Shown here piece by piece: positions 8,935 through 19,496 of a DNA stretch of 64,000 bases (within the stretch, counting starts at the first letter, position 1; each line of letters begins with the position of its first letter). The stretch is taken from positions 46,053-110,052 of the forward strand of contig NW_026570455.1 in the NCBI RefSeq assembly GCF_019649055.1. Reading direction: 5' to 3'. Both the position numbers and the translations under genes were made by a program. This DNA is from Paramacrobiotus metropolitanus. Its lineage: Eukaryota > Tardigrada > Eutardigrada > Parachela > Macrobiotidae. The notes under the pieces were generated by a model. It saw nothing but the letters and a program-made list of their open reading frames with translations. It was not told the DNA's origin and did no database searches.

Positions 8935-9619
8935 TTAAGGGAAGTGGGCCGGTGCATGGTACCAAATTCGTGTACATGCACGAAAAGGTCACTTTCGCGC
9001 ACTCCCAAACACATTTTTGTTTCGTTTTATGTCATTCTGTAGCCAGATGATTGGTATACACGGGCGTGAAAACCGTTTGTGCGCGCAGTATCCGGTTCGG
9101 AAGTTATGGCTGTTAGAAAATTCCAAAAAGTTTAAATGCATTCCCGTGTACCAAAAGTCTCATTATGGACCGATCTATTTCAAATTTTGCACGCAAATGC
9201 ACCTGGCCATGAAGATCGTTTTTACACCGATCCACTGTTCTAGCATGTTTTTCGAATTTGTAAAATGAATTTCAAACATTTTAAAATTCATTTAAAATTT
9301 GAAAAAAGTCATGGAAGTCTGGCTCGGTATGAAAACGATCTTCAGGACCGAGTGCATTTATAGGCACAATCTGAAGGTGATCGGTCCATAATGAGACTTT
9401 TGGCACACCAAAATGCCTTTAAACTTTTTGGAATTTCTAACAGCCATAACTCCCAAAGCGGATGTTGCGCGCACAAACGGTTTTCACGACAGTGTGGACG
9501 AATCATCTGACTACAGAATGGCATAAAACGAAACAAAAACGTGTATGGGAGTGGGCGAATGTGAAAATTTTGGTACATGTACACGAATTTGGTACCATGT
9601 ACCGGGCCACTTCCCTTAA
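8935..9619. mobile_element. Fold-back TTAA element, subfamily 2, full-length copy (685 bp)
   Basis: TTAA at 8935-8938 and 9616-9619. The tips GGGAAGTGGGCCGGTGCATGG and its inverted complement differ from subfamily 1, but the arm plan is the same: an unusual CGCGCACTCCCAAACAC block, AACCGTTTGTGCGCGCA, then a TTTAAATGCATT block. The arms are about 320 bp and mirror each other around an asymmetric spacer at about 9290-9340. There is no transposase. The shared TTAA target and arm layout show common descent with the copies at 2278, 5579 and 12893. Confidence 0.85.
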
Positions 9620-10883
9620 GAGCATCTCCTCCTTCACTGGAAACAAAATTCAAAGCGAAGTCCAAGATGATGCCTTTTGGTTTTCCGTCGCTTATCTTGG
9701 TTTTCGGTCCGAATTTTGTTTCCCATTCCCTGTACACCAACAGCGAAAATGCCTGCATTTCGTGAGGTACAGATACACGGCAGTGATGCTGATTTCCCTT
9801 TCTCATTGAAATATGAGGACGGCAACCCTGTCGGCCGGATGAAAGAGTAAGTGCAAGGCGTGTCGTTGCAGGTGCTAATACAGTACTTCGCCACGTACTG
9901 TAGAGTAATTCTATCACTGTACAGAATATTTTGCGGTACACACGCACATACGTACTGTAAATCTGTGTATATGTAGTAGGAATTCGGGCGAAGTGTGTGC
10001 CATGAACGATTGCCACTACACTGCGTCTAGCACACTGACGTCTATCTCCTTATTTAAGGTCATCATAAAGGAGTATTATTTTTTATAACTTATTTCGATA
10101 TATTGTACGAGTAGTTCATCAACTCGATACCAAAGACATGAACAGTGGAGCGATTTTTCAGCCTTTGGATTTTATTCAAATTTTTTATCATGCGAAAAAA
10201 GAGAAACACGTTGTGGAGAAGCGCAGAAGTACAAACTAGAGTAAAGCATACTTCCGTGCAGTGCGAATCCAGTCATGTGCACCACTCCATGAGTACCGTT
10301 TCCGTCGTTTACGGTACCATTCAAACCCAACCCGAGCTGCTGTTTGGCCGTTCGAGGCTCTCGTATGTTTCGTATGCTTTCTTATGTTTTTGTTCTTTCT
10401 CCAGCTGAGAAGCCACAAGTAGTCCCTTTTTCAGTAAACCCCAACAGGCAGCCGCACACGCTAATACAGTCCACGCTGCAATCATGCACAACCATGTAAT
10501 AATTATTTTATTACTTGAAAATTATCTCTAATTTATTTTGTTGATTCTAAAATTATTGATTATTTATTCCGATTATTTCCAAGCTGAAGATAAAATAATG
10601 CGGGTTTGCAATCGGTGAAAGCGTGGTTCGACCAAACCCGAAAGATTTCATTTCCATTTTTGGAATGAAGAAACCATAACGGGCTCGATAAATCACCGGA
10701 AAAAGTGTTTCCATCAAACACAAAGAATCTCGGAAAGCCTACTGAAACGTTTCTTCTTGCGCTCGTACGGAGAGGGAAAATCCGATAGCTTCAGTGTGCG
10801 CTGGCACAAGGAATTTTCCAGCGCCGTTTCCGCTGCATTGATCGGTTATGGAATCCCGCCTCGCCTCGTGTTTTAACACCAAT
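9620..10883. other. Gene-poor interval, nothing assigned
   Basis: About 1.26 kb. A plus-strand frame at 9577-9809 is partly inside the transposon and is not convincing. The 10145-10408 frame is AT-rich in its first half and matches nothing I know. No splice-bounded exon was found. Confidence 0.4.
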
Positions 10884-11273
10884 CCAGACTTCCATGATTT
10901 TTTTCAAATTTTAAAATTAATTTTAAAATGTTTGAAATTCATTTTACAAATTCGAAAAACATGCTAGAACAGTGGATCGGTGTAAAAACGATGTTCATGG
11001 CCAGGTGTATTTGCGTGCGAAATTTGAAATAGATCGGTCCATAATGAGACTTTTGGTACACGGGAATGCATTTAAACTTTTTGGAATTTTCTAACAGCCA
11101 TAACATCCGAACCGGATATTGCGCGCACAAACGGTTTTCACGCCCGTGAATACCAATCATCTGGCTACAGAATGGCATAAAACGAAACAAAAATGTGTTT
11201 GGGAGTGCGCGAAAGCGAAAGATTTCGCGCATGGACACGAATTTGGTACCATGTACCGGCCCACTTCCCTTAA
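10884..11273. mobile_element. Fold-back TTAA element, subfamily 2, right half only
   Basis: Begins abruptly at CCAGACTTCCATG, a sequence inverted relative to the spacer of the 8935 copy. It then follows the subfamily-2 arm (GATCGGTCCATAATGAGAC, AACGGTTTTCACGCCCGTG) to a perfect tip CCACTTCCC plus TTAA at 11270-11273. The opposite arm is absent. One arm alone with an intact tip fits deletion between arms or breakage at the loop. Confidence 0.8.
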
Positions 11274-12527
11274 CCAGTGTATCGACAAAACAATGTATCA
11301 GCACGGTCAGCTCGCTTAATATAACCCTGCATTGCACAAGTTTATTTTAAACAAATTTTTCAGTGGTTTTCAGTGAAAAGTTGTTGGGACCAAGGCGCGT
11401 TGCGGGTCATTTCGCATCTGTAAGGTAAAGATTACTGCCGCCACTTACCAGGTACTCGTATTATCCGATGCAAGTCATGTCTACTTAAGCAACATTGTTC
11501 CAGATGGGGACAAAATATACCGAAATACGGTATACAATATTAGCGACCCGCATATCTTTCCACAAGCGAAACGACACGGACGTGAAGGAGCGTAAAACAA
11601 CGCTGCCACTTGTATACTTCGTACGGTGTAATGCGATTAATGCGGTATTAGTGTTAGCTAACTACTAAAATTAATCAAAAAGATCTATGACGCATGATTA
11701 TACGGCGCGTCTCCTCGGCAGAAGCGCACAGTAGTCCAGCTTACTTCTTCCATAAGAAATCTCGCCATCGGATGTGTAGCTTCTAGAAGCCACGTGAGTC
11801 TACCATGTCTCCCATAAGCTACGGATCCGAACAAGCTTTGAAGTTTGAACAGATGATACAGATCAGGGTCTGTATCTGTTGACTCTGTTCAGAGCGCACA
11901 CGGATAATTCGGAACAAACATTCCACTGTAGTAAATCACTAGTAACTGCGCAAATCAACTTTTGCGATGGACAAGCACGCACGCTGCACAGTTCCGGAGA
12001 CGTGAATGAGATTGGCTTCCTATAGCTGGAGACAGGCCGATGACGTTCCCGTGTGCAGCACCAGAAAGGAAACGGCTTGAAGTCTATGCATTAGGAAATC
12101 CACGCTGTGCTGTCGTACAGCACGGATAAGAACAGAGATTCCGAGAAGGATATCAAAATAAGAAATAATAATTCCCCGACGACTGGCGCGAACATCTTGC
12201 GACTATAAGCCTTCGTCGATAGATTGTTATTGCATAGCGCTTTATACTGTATATACCGCCGAATGGAGTTCTCCGCAGTTTTCCTTGGTAAATTCGAAGA
12301 ACGTCAATCGGCCCGCAAAAGAGCGCTCAGGTGCCAGAAGGTGCTTCGGCCACGTCACTCGCGCAGTCACGTTATTGACGTTAACCTTGAATCTGGATGG
12401 AAATGAAAGTAACAAGATAACACAAGTTACACAACCAAGACCTGCAAATCGCAGAGGGTTCTGCGGATTGAAGCGCAGTGTGACTGAGTGGTGCTTGCTT
12501 CTCGTAAAGGATAACAATTAGTGAATA
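11274..12527. other. Gene-poor interval, nothing assigned
   Basis: About 1.25 kb. Overlapping open frames at 12224-12521 on both strands show no family resemblance or splice signals. No repeats were recognised by eye. Confidence 0.4.
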
Positions 12528-12668
12528 CTACGGTACTACATCCGGCAGCACAGTTGCAGCACAGAGTACGGTGTACAGCAGATGCTGGATGTACACACGC
12601 TGCTCGATGAGCGTTGCATGCGTGTAGTGAACCTTGATCTGCACAGGATCCAATAAGTTCAGCAGCAT
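12528..12668 (-). CDS. Small protein-like open frame or terminal exon (46 residues)
   Basis: Starting at an ATG (12668-12666), the frame reads MLLNLLDPVQIKVHYTHATL, then IEQRVYIQHLLYTVLCAATV, ending with TAG at 12528. The frame is open a further 12 codons or so upstream to a TGA, so it may be the end of an exon whose acceptor is near CATTTTCCAAG (about 12673). Its amphipathic, low-bias composition looks like real protein, but the family is unknown and the length is short, so chance cannot be excluded. Confidence 0.3.
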   Translation of the reverse strand: MLLNLLDPVQIKVHYTHATLIEQRVYIQHLLYTVLCAATVLPDVVP

Positions 12669-12892
12669 GTCATAAACTTGGAAAATGCCCCGATTGGCTC
12701 ATTGACAGACCGGAGCGCATCTCTTGCCAAGGCATCGTGGGATGACCTTAACAACAACTTTCTGTGCATTAAATGCAAAGGGCGTTGCAAAGGTTTCTTC
12801 CCGGCTAACTCCGAATCTGACGGTGCGGGGAAACTACCCACCCAGCAACGTCTTGAGGCTCCACCAGAGCCACATTTTCTGCTGCAGAATGA

Positions 12893-13266
12893 AGGAATGG
12901 TGTCAAAAATGGGATACATTATACATACACGAAAACGAAAGGTTTCGCGCACTCCGATTCACTTTTTTGTAATACTTTACGTCCGTTTAAAACTAAATTA
13001 TTTGTATATGTACATGGCTCACAAAACCTTTTGCGCGCGCAGCATCCGGTTGCTGAGATATGGCGAACTAAAATGGACGAAGAGTTTAAATGCATTGTTG
13101 TGTACCAAAAGTCTGGTTATCACACGACTTTGCTGCAAAAGGCATATGGCCATAAAGTCGAAAGTGCACAGATTTCAAATTCATAGCATTTTCCCATATT
13201 TAAAAGAAAGAATTTTAAAATTTCTGAAATTCATTTCAAAATCGGAAAAAAATGATTTGAATCACC
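12893..13266. mobile_element. Fold-back TTAA element, subfamily 1, left half only
   Basis: Begins within the arm at GGTGTCAAAAATGGG; the TTAA and the first dozen bases of the tip are missing. It follows the subfamily-1 arm (TTTCGCGCACTCCGATTCAC, GCATCCGGTTGCTGAGATATGG, ATGCATTGTTGTGTACC) and stops near the loop at about 13266. The right arm is absent. Confidence 0.75.
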
Positions 13267-13281
13267 TGTGAGATTTACATT

Positions 13282-13495
13282 TTACCATGAGAACTTTACT
13301 GGAATTAGTGCAATACGGTCCATCAAAAATCGACTGTCACAAAACGGTTTAACGTCTCTGACGACCGGTCGTTCTGGACGGTTGCATACGTACCACAGCA
13401 TTTCACGAAATCCGTCAGGAAACTGCACGAAACTGCTGCCGATATAAGAAGAACGCTTCCTGACACTAAGGAGCAACAAGAACGGAATCAAAACG
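13282..13495 (-). pseudogene. Repeated gene fragment A (related to 17876-17945)
   Basis: The minus-strand frame contains IPFLLLLSVRKRSSYIGSS. The DNA is clearly similar to the plus strand at 17876-17945, whose frame gives TPFSLLISVRKRFSCMDSS. A hydrophobic run followed by a short basic helix could be the last membrane segment and following helix of a divergent GPCR-like receptor, but this is a weak inference. A stop codon lies directly upstream in frame, so the piece looks like a broken exon. Confidence 0.35.
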
Positions 13496-14085
13496 CATTA
13501 TGTACACTGCATAAAAGTACGATGCCAATAAAAAAGTCGATGAGAACCGGAAATGCTGTACAGTATCAGCACCTCCGTCTCCCCATTTGACTCCGTGGAC
13601 TGTTGTCCTTTCGTTCTTGTCAATTTTGTATGATATGATGTGGAGCTGCGTGAAGCTAACTCAGTGTTGATTTCATCGTCATGAGATCTTTCATGGCAAT
13701 GAAAACAATCGGGCCAGACTCCTCGCACAATCACAAACCGGAAGCTGGTATTTGGTTGAATGCTTTGCCTTCCGCTCATGTGGGCGACCTGCCTCATGAT
13801 ATACGCTACACAGATATACATGCCGACCGAACTGCACGCTAAACCTTTATGCCAGATCTCTCTCCTTACACATAGCGCCTACCGCGCATTTTATACTTCA
13901 CAACACACAGCATGACAGCATAGCAGCTAGAACAATCTAGAAGACTACACGATGCTCGCGGCAAACACTCCAAACCACTAGCTGACAAAGCGTCACCAGG
14001 CAAGGTCTCACATAGCATCGTCATGCACATGCGGTATACAACACATTGTGTGTAGATACAGCGTATGCTGTATCTGTATCACACT
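13496..14085. other. Mostly unassigned; one minus-strand open frame
   Basis: A 107-codon minus-strand frame (13498-13821) includes VRGVWPDCFHCHERSHDDE and a Ser/Thr-rich tail. It lies directly upstream (in that strand's sense) of the fragment at 13282-13495 and could belong to the same broken gene, but the frames differ and no splice link was found. The rest is unassigned. Confidence 0.3.
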
Positions 14086-14746
14086 CACGTCGGCAACCTC
14101 CTGGACGACGACACCCTGAAGATATCAGTTGGGCTCAGGCTAGGCGCTGGCATTTGCGAATCACATCCCTGCGCGAAATGTCACAAGCCCGTAGATGTAT
14201 ATGGCCACCACGGACTGTCATGCTCATTTTCCGCTGGATGTCATCCTCGACACGGTGGACTTAGCAGCATTGTGTGCCGATCGTTGGTTTCAGCGGGCGT
14301 CCCAGCAAAACTGGAACTGCGTGGTACGTCCCATACGTCCGGTCGCCGCCCAGACGGACGCACTGCGTTTGCCTGGAAACGCGGCATGTGCTTGGCCTGG
14401 GACGTGACCTGCGTGGATACTGTCGCCGTGTCCCATATAAAGTCTACTTCGGCTACCTGCGCCGGATCCGCAGCAGCGCAGACGGAAGATAAAAAAACCA
14501 AGTTGTATGCATAATTATCTAGGAGGCCCGATACATCTTTGCGCCTTCGAAACTTTTGGACCTTGGGGAAAGTCGGCATCATTTTTAATGAAAGAAATTG
14601 GCAAACGATTACAGCATACTGGTGAGGTTCGCTCATTCGAATTTCTCCGTCAGCGTTTGTCGATTGAAATCCACAGAGGCAACGCAGTCTCCATACTCGG
14701 CACCATGGATGGAGCCGAGAAATTTAAGGAAATACTTTTGTTGTAA
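14086..14746 (+). pseudogene. C-terminal fragment of a non-LTR retrotransposon polyprotein, frameshifted
   Basis: The frame to 14514 carries a block characteristic of the C-terminus of one group of invertebrate non-LTR reverse transcriptase proteins: LDDDTLKISVGLRLG, then CESHPCAKC...GHHGLSC, GRRPDGRTAFAW and AWDV. A different frame from about 14507 continues the same family: FETFGPWGKSASF, then EFLRQRLSIEIHRGNAVS. The change of frame at about 14500-14515 is an inactivating indel. The polymerase part is absent. A second fragment of the same family is at 28538-29358 on the other strand. Confidence 0.75.
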
Positions 14747-14842
14747 TTATTTCTGTTCTCTTTATATTCTGTATCAGTGGAACTGGCTTGCGCTAATAAA
14801 GTAGACTCAGTAGCCAAGTACGAGCGCACACTATAAAAAAAG

Positions 14843-15141
14843 TCAAGCTCGGAGTCTTGTCTTGCTTCTTATGGTCGTACTCGCTGCGCACGCATGACTC
14901 AGATATGCCAGGGAGGCGGAAACGGTTCCTTCATGCTGGCTGCGGATTGCCAGCTCTGTATAGCTCATTGCCTCGTTAGAAGAATCGTAGGAGCTCGCGA
15001 CTTTATCAAGCAGATTATTCTTCTGGCTCTTCGCGAGAGCTACACCAACCAAAAGTCCAAGCAGTAGAAGGATCATCAGCGAGCTTGCAGCACAAACCGC
15101 AAGAGACAGTGATAAGATTATACATATTGTTCTATGACTTC
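14843..15141 (-). CDS. Terminal exon of a membrane protein, unknown family
   Basis: A very good 3' splice site (GTGTTTTTCTCTGGTCTTTATAG) precedes 15141, and the frame is open to TGA at 14843-14845. The peptide has a long hydrophobic stretch (TICIILSLSLAVCAASSL, then MILLLLGLLVGVALA) followed by a polar tail of about 60 residues (KSQKNNLLDKVASSYDSS...). It may therefore be a single-pass membrane protein with its last exon here. An alternative start at the internal ATG (15076) would make the hydrophobic run look like a signal peptide. Upstream exons were not found; the inverted-end element at 15206-15773 lies just upstream, possibly in the intron. Confidence 0.5.
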
Positions 15142-15205
15142 CTATAAAGACCAGAGAAAAACACCTGCATCACACGGAAAAGGGCACATTAGTCAATTTT
15201 GAACA

Positions 15206-15773
15206 TACCGTAATTACCGAATTTGTGGCACCCCCCGCAATAAGCGCACCCCCCGTAATAAGCGCACCGCCGCATTCATGTTCGAAAAATAACCGCACCC
15301 CCCGAAATTACCGCACCCGGTGCGGTAATTAAATGTTAAGTCCAATAAACCGGTAATTACACCGCATTTTGTGTTTTAAAACGTATTTACTTAATCATAT
15401 GTACTCGTAGCTGGGTCATGATCGAAACTTTAACGGGCCATATGTTCGAGTACAATCAAAGATGTAGCAATAAAAACTACCCAGTTACTACTGTGGAAGC
15501 ACTTTATAGGTATCATACTCATATTGCTAGCTAGCCATATACTCGATAACTGAGGCGCTTATTTTCAATAGAGCACGATGCGCTATTGTTTCGAAAAATC
15601 ATGGGACCCTCCGAAATTTACTGTTTTTGAAAAATAAGCGCCCCTTTTAAAATTTATTGTTCGAGAAATAAAGGCACCCCCCGAAATAAGCGCACCTCCC
15701 CGAAATAAGCGCACCTGCTCCATGGTATTCGAACTATTTGCCGCCCAGTGCGGCAAATTCGATAATTACGGTA
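15206..15773. mobile_element. MITE with 25-base inverted ends and internal GCGCACCCCCC repeats
   Basis: The left end TACCGTAATTACCGAATTTG and the right end (inverted TACCGTAATTATCGAATTTG) match at 22-23 of 25 bases, with T-A at the outer edges. Inside, both flanks carry several copies of a short AATAAGCGCACC-CCCC unit (15235-15320 and 15630-15720), interrupted by AT-rich sequence. No coding frame is present. Short repeats of the type 'AATAAGCGC + C-run' occur at the ends of some invertebrate DNA transposons, but I cannot assign the superfamily. Confidence 0.65.
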
Positions 15774-16220
15774 ATTTAAATTTAACAGACTGCAGAATGC
15801 ACATTCATTTGCGTGCGCGTTTCCTAGTGAGTAGCGACCGATGTTGACGAGCCGACGCCCACGCTACCATTTATAATGACCAACCGGCGAGATACGTAGA
15901 ATCCCAACAAATTGTACCCAAGAATCACACAACCACAGGAATCTATTTGCTTGAAAGCATTAACGTCCAGTAATTAATATTTATTACTGGAGTGTACATA
16001 AATTGGTGTTAAATGAAGAATCGTGAAATCAAGTCGAATACTGATGCTGTACAGCATTTTCCCTGGAGTTTCCACCTTACTTCAACTTGGCTGGAATTCA
16101 CTGCAGGAGAAACACGGTGCGTAATATTCCGCTGTACAATACACCGTCGTCCGCTGTGTGGAACTGCTTCTAGGTCTAAGCAGGGCGCAATCCGAGGGAA
16201 ACCGAGAAACGGCTGAAAAA
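15774..16220. other. No recognisable gene
   Basis: AT-rich in the first half. Open frames at 16013-16220 on both strands overlap the tRNA-like sequence or lack splice signals. Nothing was assigned. Confidence 0.4.
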
Positions 16221-16293
16221 GGCGCCGATGGGGGAATCTAGTCCCGGCTATGTCGTTAGATCCGCGTAGGCAGTACCACTGCACCACGGCGCA
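16216..16293 (-). tRNA. tRNA-like sequence (pseudo-tRNA or SINE head) with T5 terminator
   Basis: Reading the minus strand from 16293, a 73-base segment has an A-box match TGGTGCAGTGG at the right distance from the start. It also has a B-box-like GACTAGATTCC (8 of 11 to GGTTCGANTCC) and ends (GCGCCG / CGGCGC) that pair. Five T residues follow at 16220-16216, a typical RNA polymerase III stop. The D and anticodon arms have mismatches, so a functional tRNA is unlikely and no anticodon is assigned. Confidence 0.4.
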
Positions 16294-16424
16294 ATACGTT
16301 GAAACCCTTCGAAAGATTTTGTCGCTGTACGTGAGCCGCTTCTCGCTTCACATGGGGATATTAGGCAGACGAATTGAAGGTGAGCTGCATATTATGCATT
16401 TCCACTGGTAAGCCTATTACTTAC

Positions 16425-16607
16425 GTCCGCGAAATCTCGAAGCTGACTCAGCTTCAAAAGCTGGCGGACATAACAGGTTGACCTTGTACTGTGGATTCCT
16501 TCTGCATCAAGACGAATTGAAGAATGACGCTCGAAGGACGAAACGTACTGATGTGGAAGGCTTCCAACTTTCCTCCTTAAGAACGCATAGCCCCCTGAGC
16601 TACGCAT
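16425..16607 (-). CDS. Possible internal exon with a perfect donor
   Basis: The open minus-strand frame (PHQYVSSFERHSSIRLDAEG, ...VRQLLKLSQLRDFAD) ends at GCGGAC/GTAAGT, an ideal donor at 16425/16424. A weaker AG lies near 16576. The family is unknown. No matching exon was found on either side, so this rests on the donor and frame openness alone. Confidence 0.25.
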
Positions 16608-17241
16608 TTATAATGCGCACAGTGAGAACCCAAAGGAGAAGGCATGTGTCGTTTTAGACTTGGGAGGGAGTCCCGAACGACGCACGCCTGCTCCTTTTGT
16701 AGGGTATCGTACTGAAGTGCAGTGAAATAATCACAATAACTGCTCCATTTCCAAACGGATTCCCCATAATAGCATCACTAATCTCAGGGAGACATAATAC
16801 AGTATTATACTGCAAAAACCAATGCTACACTCGCCGCTGCCAAGATCTTCCGGATTTTAGGATGGTTAGGCACGAAATACACGATGGTGTCGGGATTAAT
16901 ATGAGCCGGAACGTCTCCTGTAAAATGCAAGCAAATGTATTCGTGGTTGTAAAAATATATACATGCCCAATAGCTTCAGTATTATAATCTACCGAGTTCT
17001 TGGCGTATAATTGCATTAGTGATACCAACAAAATAATGCTACGAATAAACTGCATATTTATGCTTTCGCTGATTAACATGTCATCCTACTGTCCTGTTTC
17101 CCTCACTGGGGACCGTGGACGAAGCGGATGAATGAATTTCCGTTTATGACTATGCACAGTATATTACGGTTTATACCGTTGTATCAGTTAAGTTATGAAA
17201 TTAATAGAAGCTAGCAGTTATCAGGTAGAAGTAGTCCAGTC
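16608..17241. other. No recognisable gene
   Basis: AT-rich DNA. The minus-strand frame 16825-17079 is hydrophobic and low in complexity. Nothing was assigned. Confidence 0.4.
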
Positions 17242-17330
17242 TAGTAGACTGAGTCTACTACGAATTCATGTAGTAGAAGCATGTCAAATTCTACTAAATG
17301 CCGAAGTAGTCAGTAGTTATTCGTCTGTTA
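17222..17330. repeat. GTAG/CTAC-rich segment with a perfect 9+1+9 inverted repeat
   Basis: TAGTAGACT at 17242-17250 and AGTCTACTA at 17252-17260 form a perfect stem. The surrounding 100 bases hold many further GTAG or CTAC words in both orientations. Function unknown. Confidence 0.5.
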
Positions 17331-17655
17331 TTCGAGCCAGTGCTTGTTCTTCATGTTGCAGCAGCAAATGAATTCGGAATGATGGTTCCCAGCATTCCGA
17401 CGGCTGTTAATTAGCAGCCCGTCCATCAGCCAGCAGAGTAAGTACGGTAGCCGTGCAGGTAGAGAATGATGAGTGCTGCAACATTCGCCATTTTCCAACT
17501 ACACTGCTACCGTATTTCCGGTGTATATGTATATCCAAATCTGGTATGCTATTCGGGTATAATTCTGTTTTGAATGTCCGCTATAGTTCTTGTCCGATCA
17601 GCATTAAGAAGAGCCCCGCAGCAGGCCAGCCTTCGCCGCGTTCCGCGATGAACAC

Positions 17656-17713
17656 GCCGGTCCGTTCCGCTTGCGTCCAACCACGCGGCGGGGCGCAAGC
17701 GGAACGGACCGGC
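17656..17713. repeat. GC-rich perfect hairpin, 20-base arms, 18-base loop
   Basis: GCCGGTCCGTTCCGCTTGCG at 17656-17675 is exactly inverted at 17694-17713. The loop is TCCAACCACGCGGCGGGG. The local GC content is far above the flanks. It could be a structured RNA element, a transposon end pair or a recombination by-product. Confidence 0.75.
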
Positions 17714-17875
17714 GAAAGAATGTACTGTATCTCCACACACTTGTGCGGGAAGTAACCATGGCCCTTCCACATCCGGTGCGAAGCAGATCGACGCACCCTT
17801 TATTATTCGTGACACTGAGACCTCTTTTATTTGTATCTTCTTGTGCTGAGTTTGATGCACTGTATATTATGTATG

Positions 17876-17945
17876 TTGACTCCGTTCTCGTTGCTCATTA
17901 GTGTTAGAAAGCGATTTTCTTGTATGGACAGCAGTCCTCTGACGG
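17876..17945 (+). repeat. Repeated gene fragment B (partner 13282-13495, opposite strand)
   Basis: About 70 bases match the minus strand near 13430-13495 (shared CTCCGTTCT-GTTGCTC, AGTGT, AGAAAGCG, and GACAGCAG/GGCAGCAG). Its frame reads LTPFSLLISVRKRFSCMDSS and stays open to 18067. Similarity fades after about 17945. Confidence 0.4.
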
Positions 17946-18326
17946 ATTTGAAAGGTACAGTATATATATGCCAACAAGATGTCGTTTTCGGCAGATCTTG
18001 CATCGCGGACCGTCTCATACCATCAAGTAATTGCAGCCTATCAGCGCGGGCTTGTTTGTTATGTTAATTGGCTATTGCCTGAATAAAAATTTCCACAGTG
18101 AAAAAAAAGTAATCGCATCCAAAAGCGAAACATGGCAGGCACAGTTATGTACAAGGGCAGTGCAACACAAAGGCCACAAAAGAATAATTTTTACAGCTGA
18201 CAACTATTCCAGTCGATGGTTCGACAGAGGGGCGCAATGCGCATTGTGCACAGTTTTACTTTTACTTTTGCCGGTCACATATGTTAACAATATAGCACAT
18301 ATTATGTAACTTAACATCACTCCATT

Positions 18327-18355
18327 GCTAACCATATATGGTTAGCTTATATAAG
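18327..18355. repeat. Two abutting perfect palindromes
   Basis: GCTAACCATATATGGTTAGC (18327-18346, 20 bases, perfect) touches CTTATATAAG (18346-18355). This lies in an AT-rich region with no gene evident. Confidence 0.6.
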
Positions 18356-19364
18356 TTAACCGAATAGCTACGAACTACTTAGCTTAGTTACTGAGTACAT
18401 CTGATAATACAGTATAACCAAGATTGTTATTGAAATCAATCCGGCGCCGTGCCACAATTATACAGCATTCATCGGCGTTTCGGAAGTAAGCTCTCAAAAA
18501 TCGATTAGAATTTCGAAGAATTGCGAGGAACTGGAATTCGTTTGAACCGGTATTGTAAACCGGCACACGATATTGCCGGTGTTGCACACCGACAGCTTAA
18601 TGACGACTTTTGCTGACCGACTAAATGTGGACCCGACGATTTGTTGTAACGACAAATCCCTGAACGACCGTCTGCCGAACACCGACAAGTTGCTGACGAC
18701 ATTTTGTTGACTTGAAAAACCTAAGCTTAAGAAAAAGCGCTATTAACGTGAGAAAACTCAAAAACCAGCGTATCGAAAGGAATGGTGTCGTCGTCGATGT
18801 CGGCCGGACATCTCAGCAGTGCGTTGTGCCAGACTCCTCCATCAAGCAATGCGGTATTGCCAGCCCAGGCGAAGGCCAATCGGGGACTGCATGGACACGG
18901 GGCGCCCAGATATAGGAGTTCTACTGTTGTGACAAGCCGTGGAATATTTGATGTTCTTCGTGAATAAGGATAAGTGATAGTGCCGAATCGTGCCCGGCTT
19001 GGCTACTCAATAAACAATCGATCAATCACGTACCAGTGCTACCTGATATGTAATTATGACGTGTAGACCGGCGTTGTCAAGCAGTCCTGAAGAGCGGCGG
19101 AAGAGGAGCAGCCAGAATGACTTTGGCGGCGTGTGCTCTTTATTAATGCGTACACGTGTATCTACTCGTACTCTGTTTTAACTCCATATTCGCACAACTG
19201 TTTTTTCACAGAACGGACATATCACATACGTATGCCAACCATATGTACATCCCGAATGAGCCGGTCTACCCTACTGGAAACAAGGCGTTTTACCATGATG
19301 GCGGATGATTAGTGTATAGCTGGAATTATCCCGCGCTGTACTGCGTTGTCCCGTCAATCAGTAG
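18356..19364. other. No recognisable gene
   Basis: About 1 kb. The patch at 18545-18710 is rich in repeated CCGACA and TGACGA-type words. A GC-rich patch at 18780-18920 is open on the plus strand but lacks family resemblance or good splice sites. Confidence 0.35.
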
Positions 19365-19398
19365 GTCTACCGCGGTAGACGCACGGACCGACGGGGAA

Positions 19399-19496
19399 AT
19401 GCAGCCCAGCCCTGAAAGAGGACGACAGCGTTCCGGCGGGTGCACTTGGTCGCCGTGTCGGTGCCCTGATGTACGACGGCGGCATGAGAGGCTCCG
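19399..19496 (+). CDS. Possible first coding exon with perfect donor
   Basis: An ATG at 19399 in acceptable context (GGGAAATGC) opens a frame of 32 codons and two bases (MQPSPERGRQRSGGCTW...). It ends at TCCG/GTAAGTG (19496/19497), an excellent donor. The peptide is Arg/Cys/Pro-rich. The next exon could not be located. The evidence is only donor quality and frame. Confidence 0.25.

Noticed and set aside
9342-10016. A 224-codon minus-strand frame
   Set aside because: About half of it is the arm and tip of the fold-back element at 8935-9619, and the rest has no motif or splice signal.
18545-18710. Repeated CCGACA and TGACGA words suggesting a minisatellite
   Set aside because: The words are irregularly spaced and diverged; no consistent period could be found by eye.
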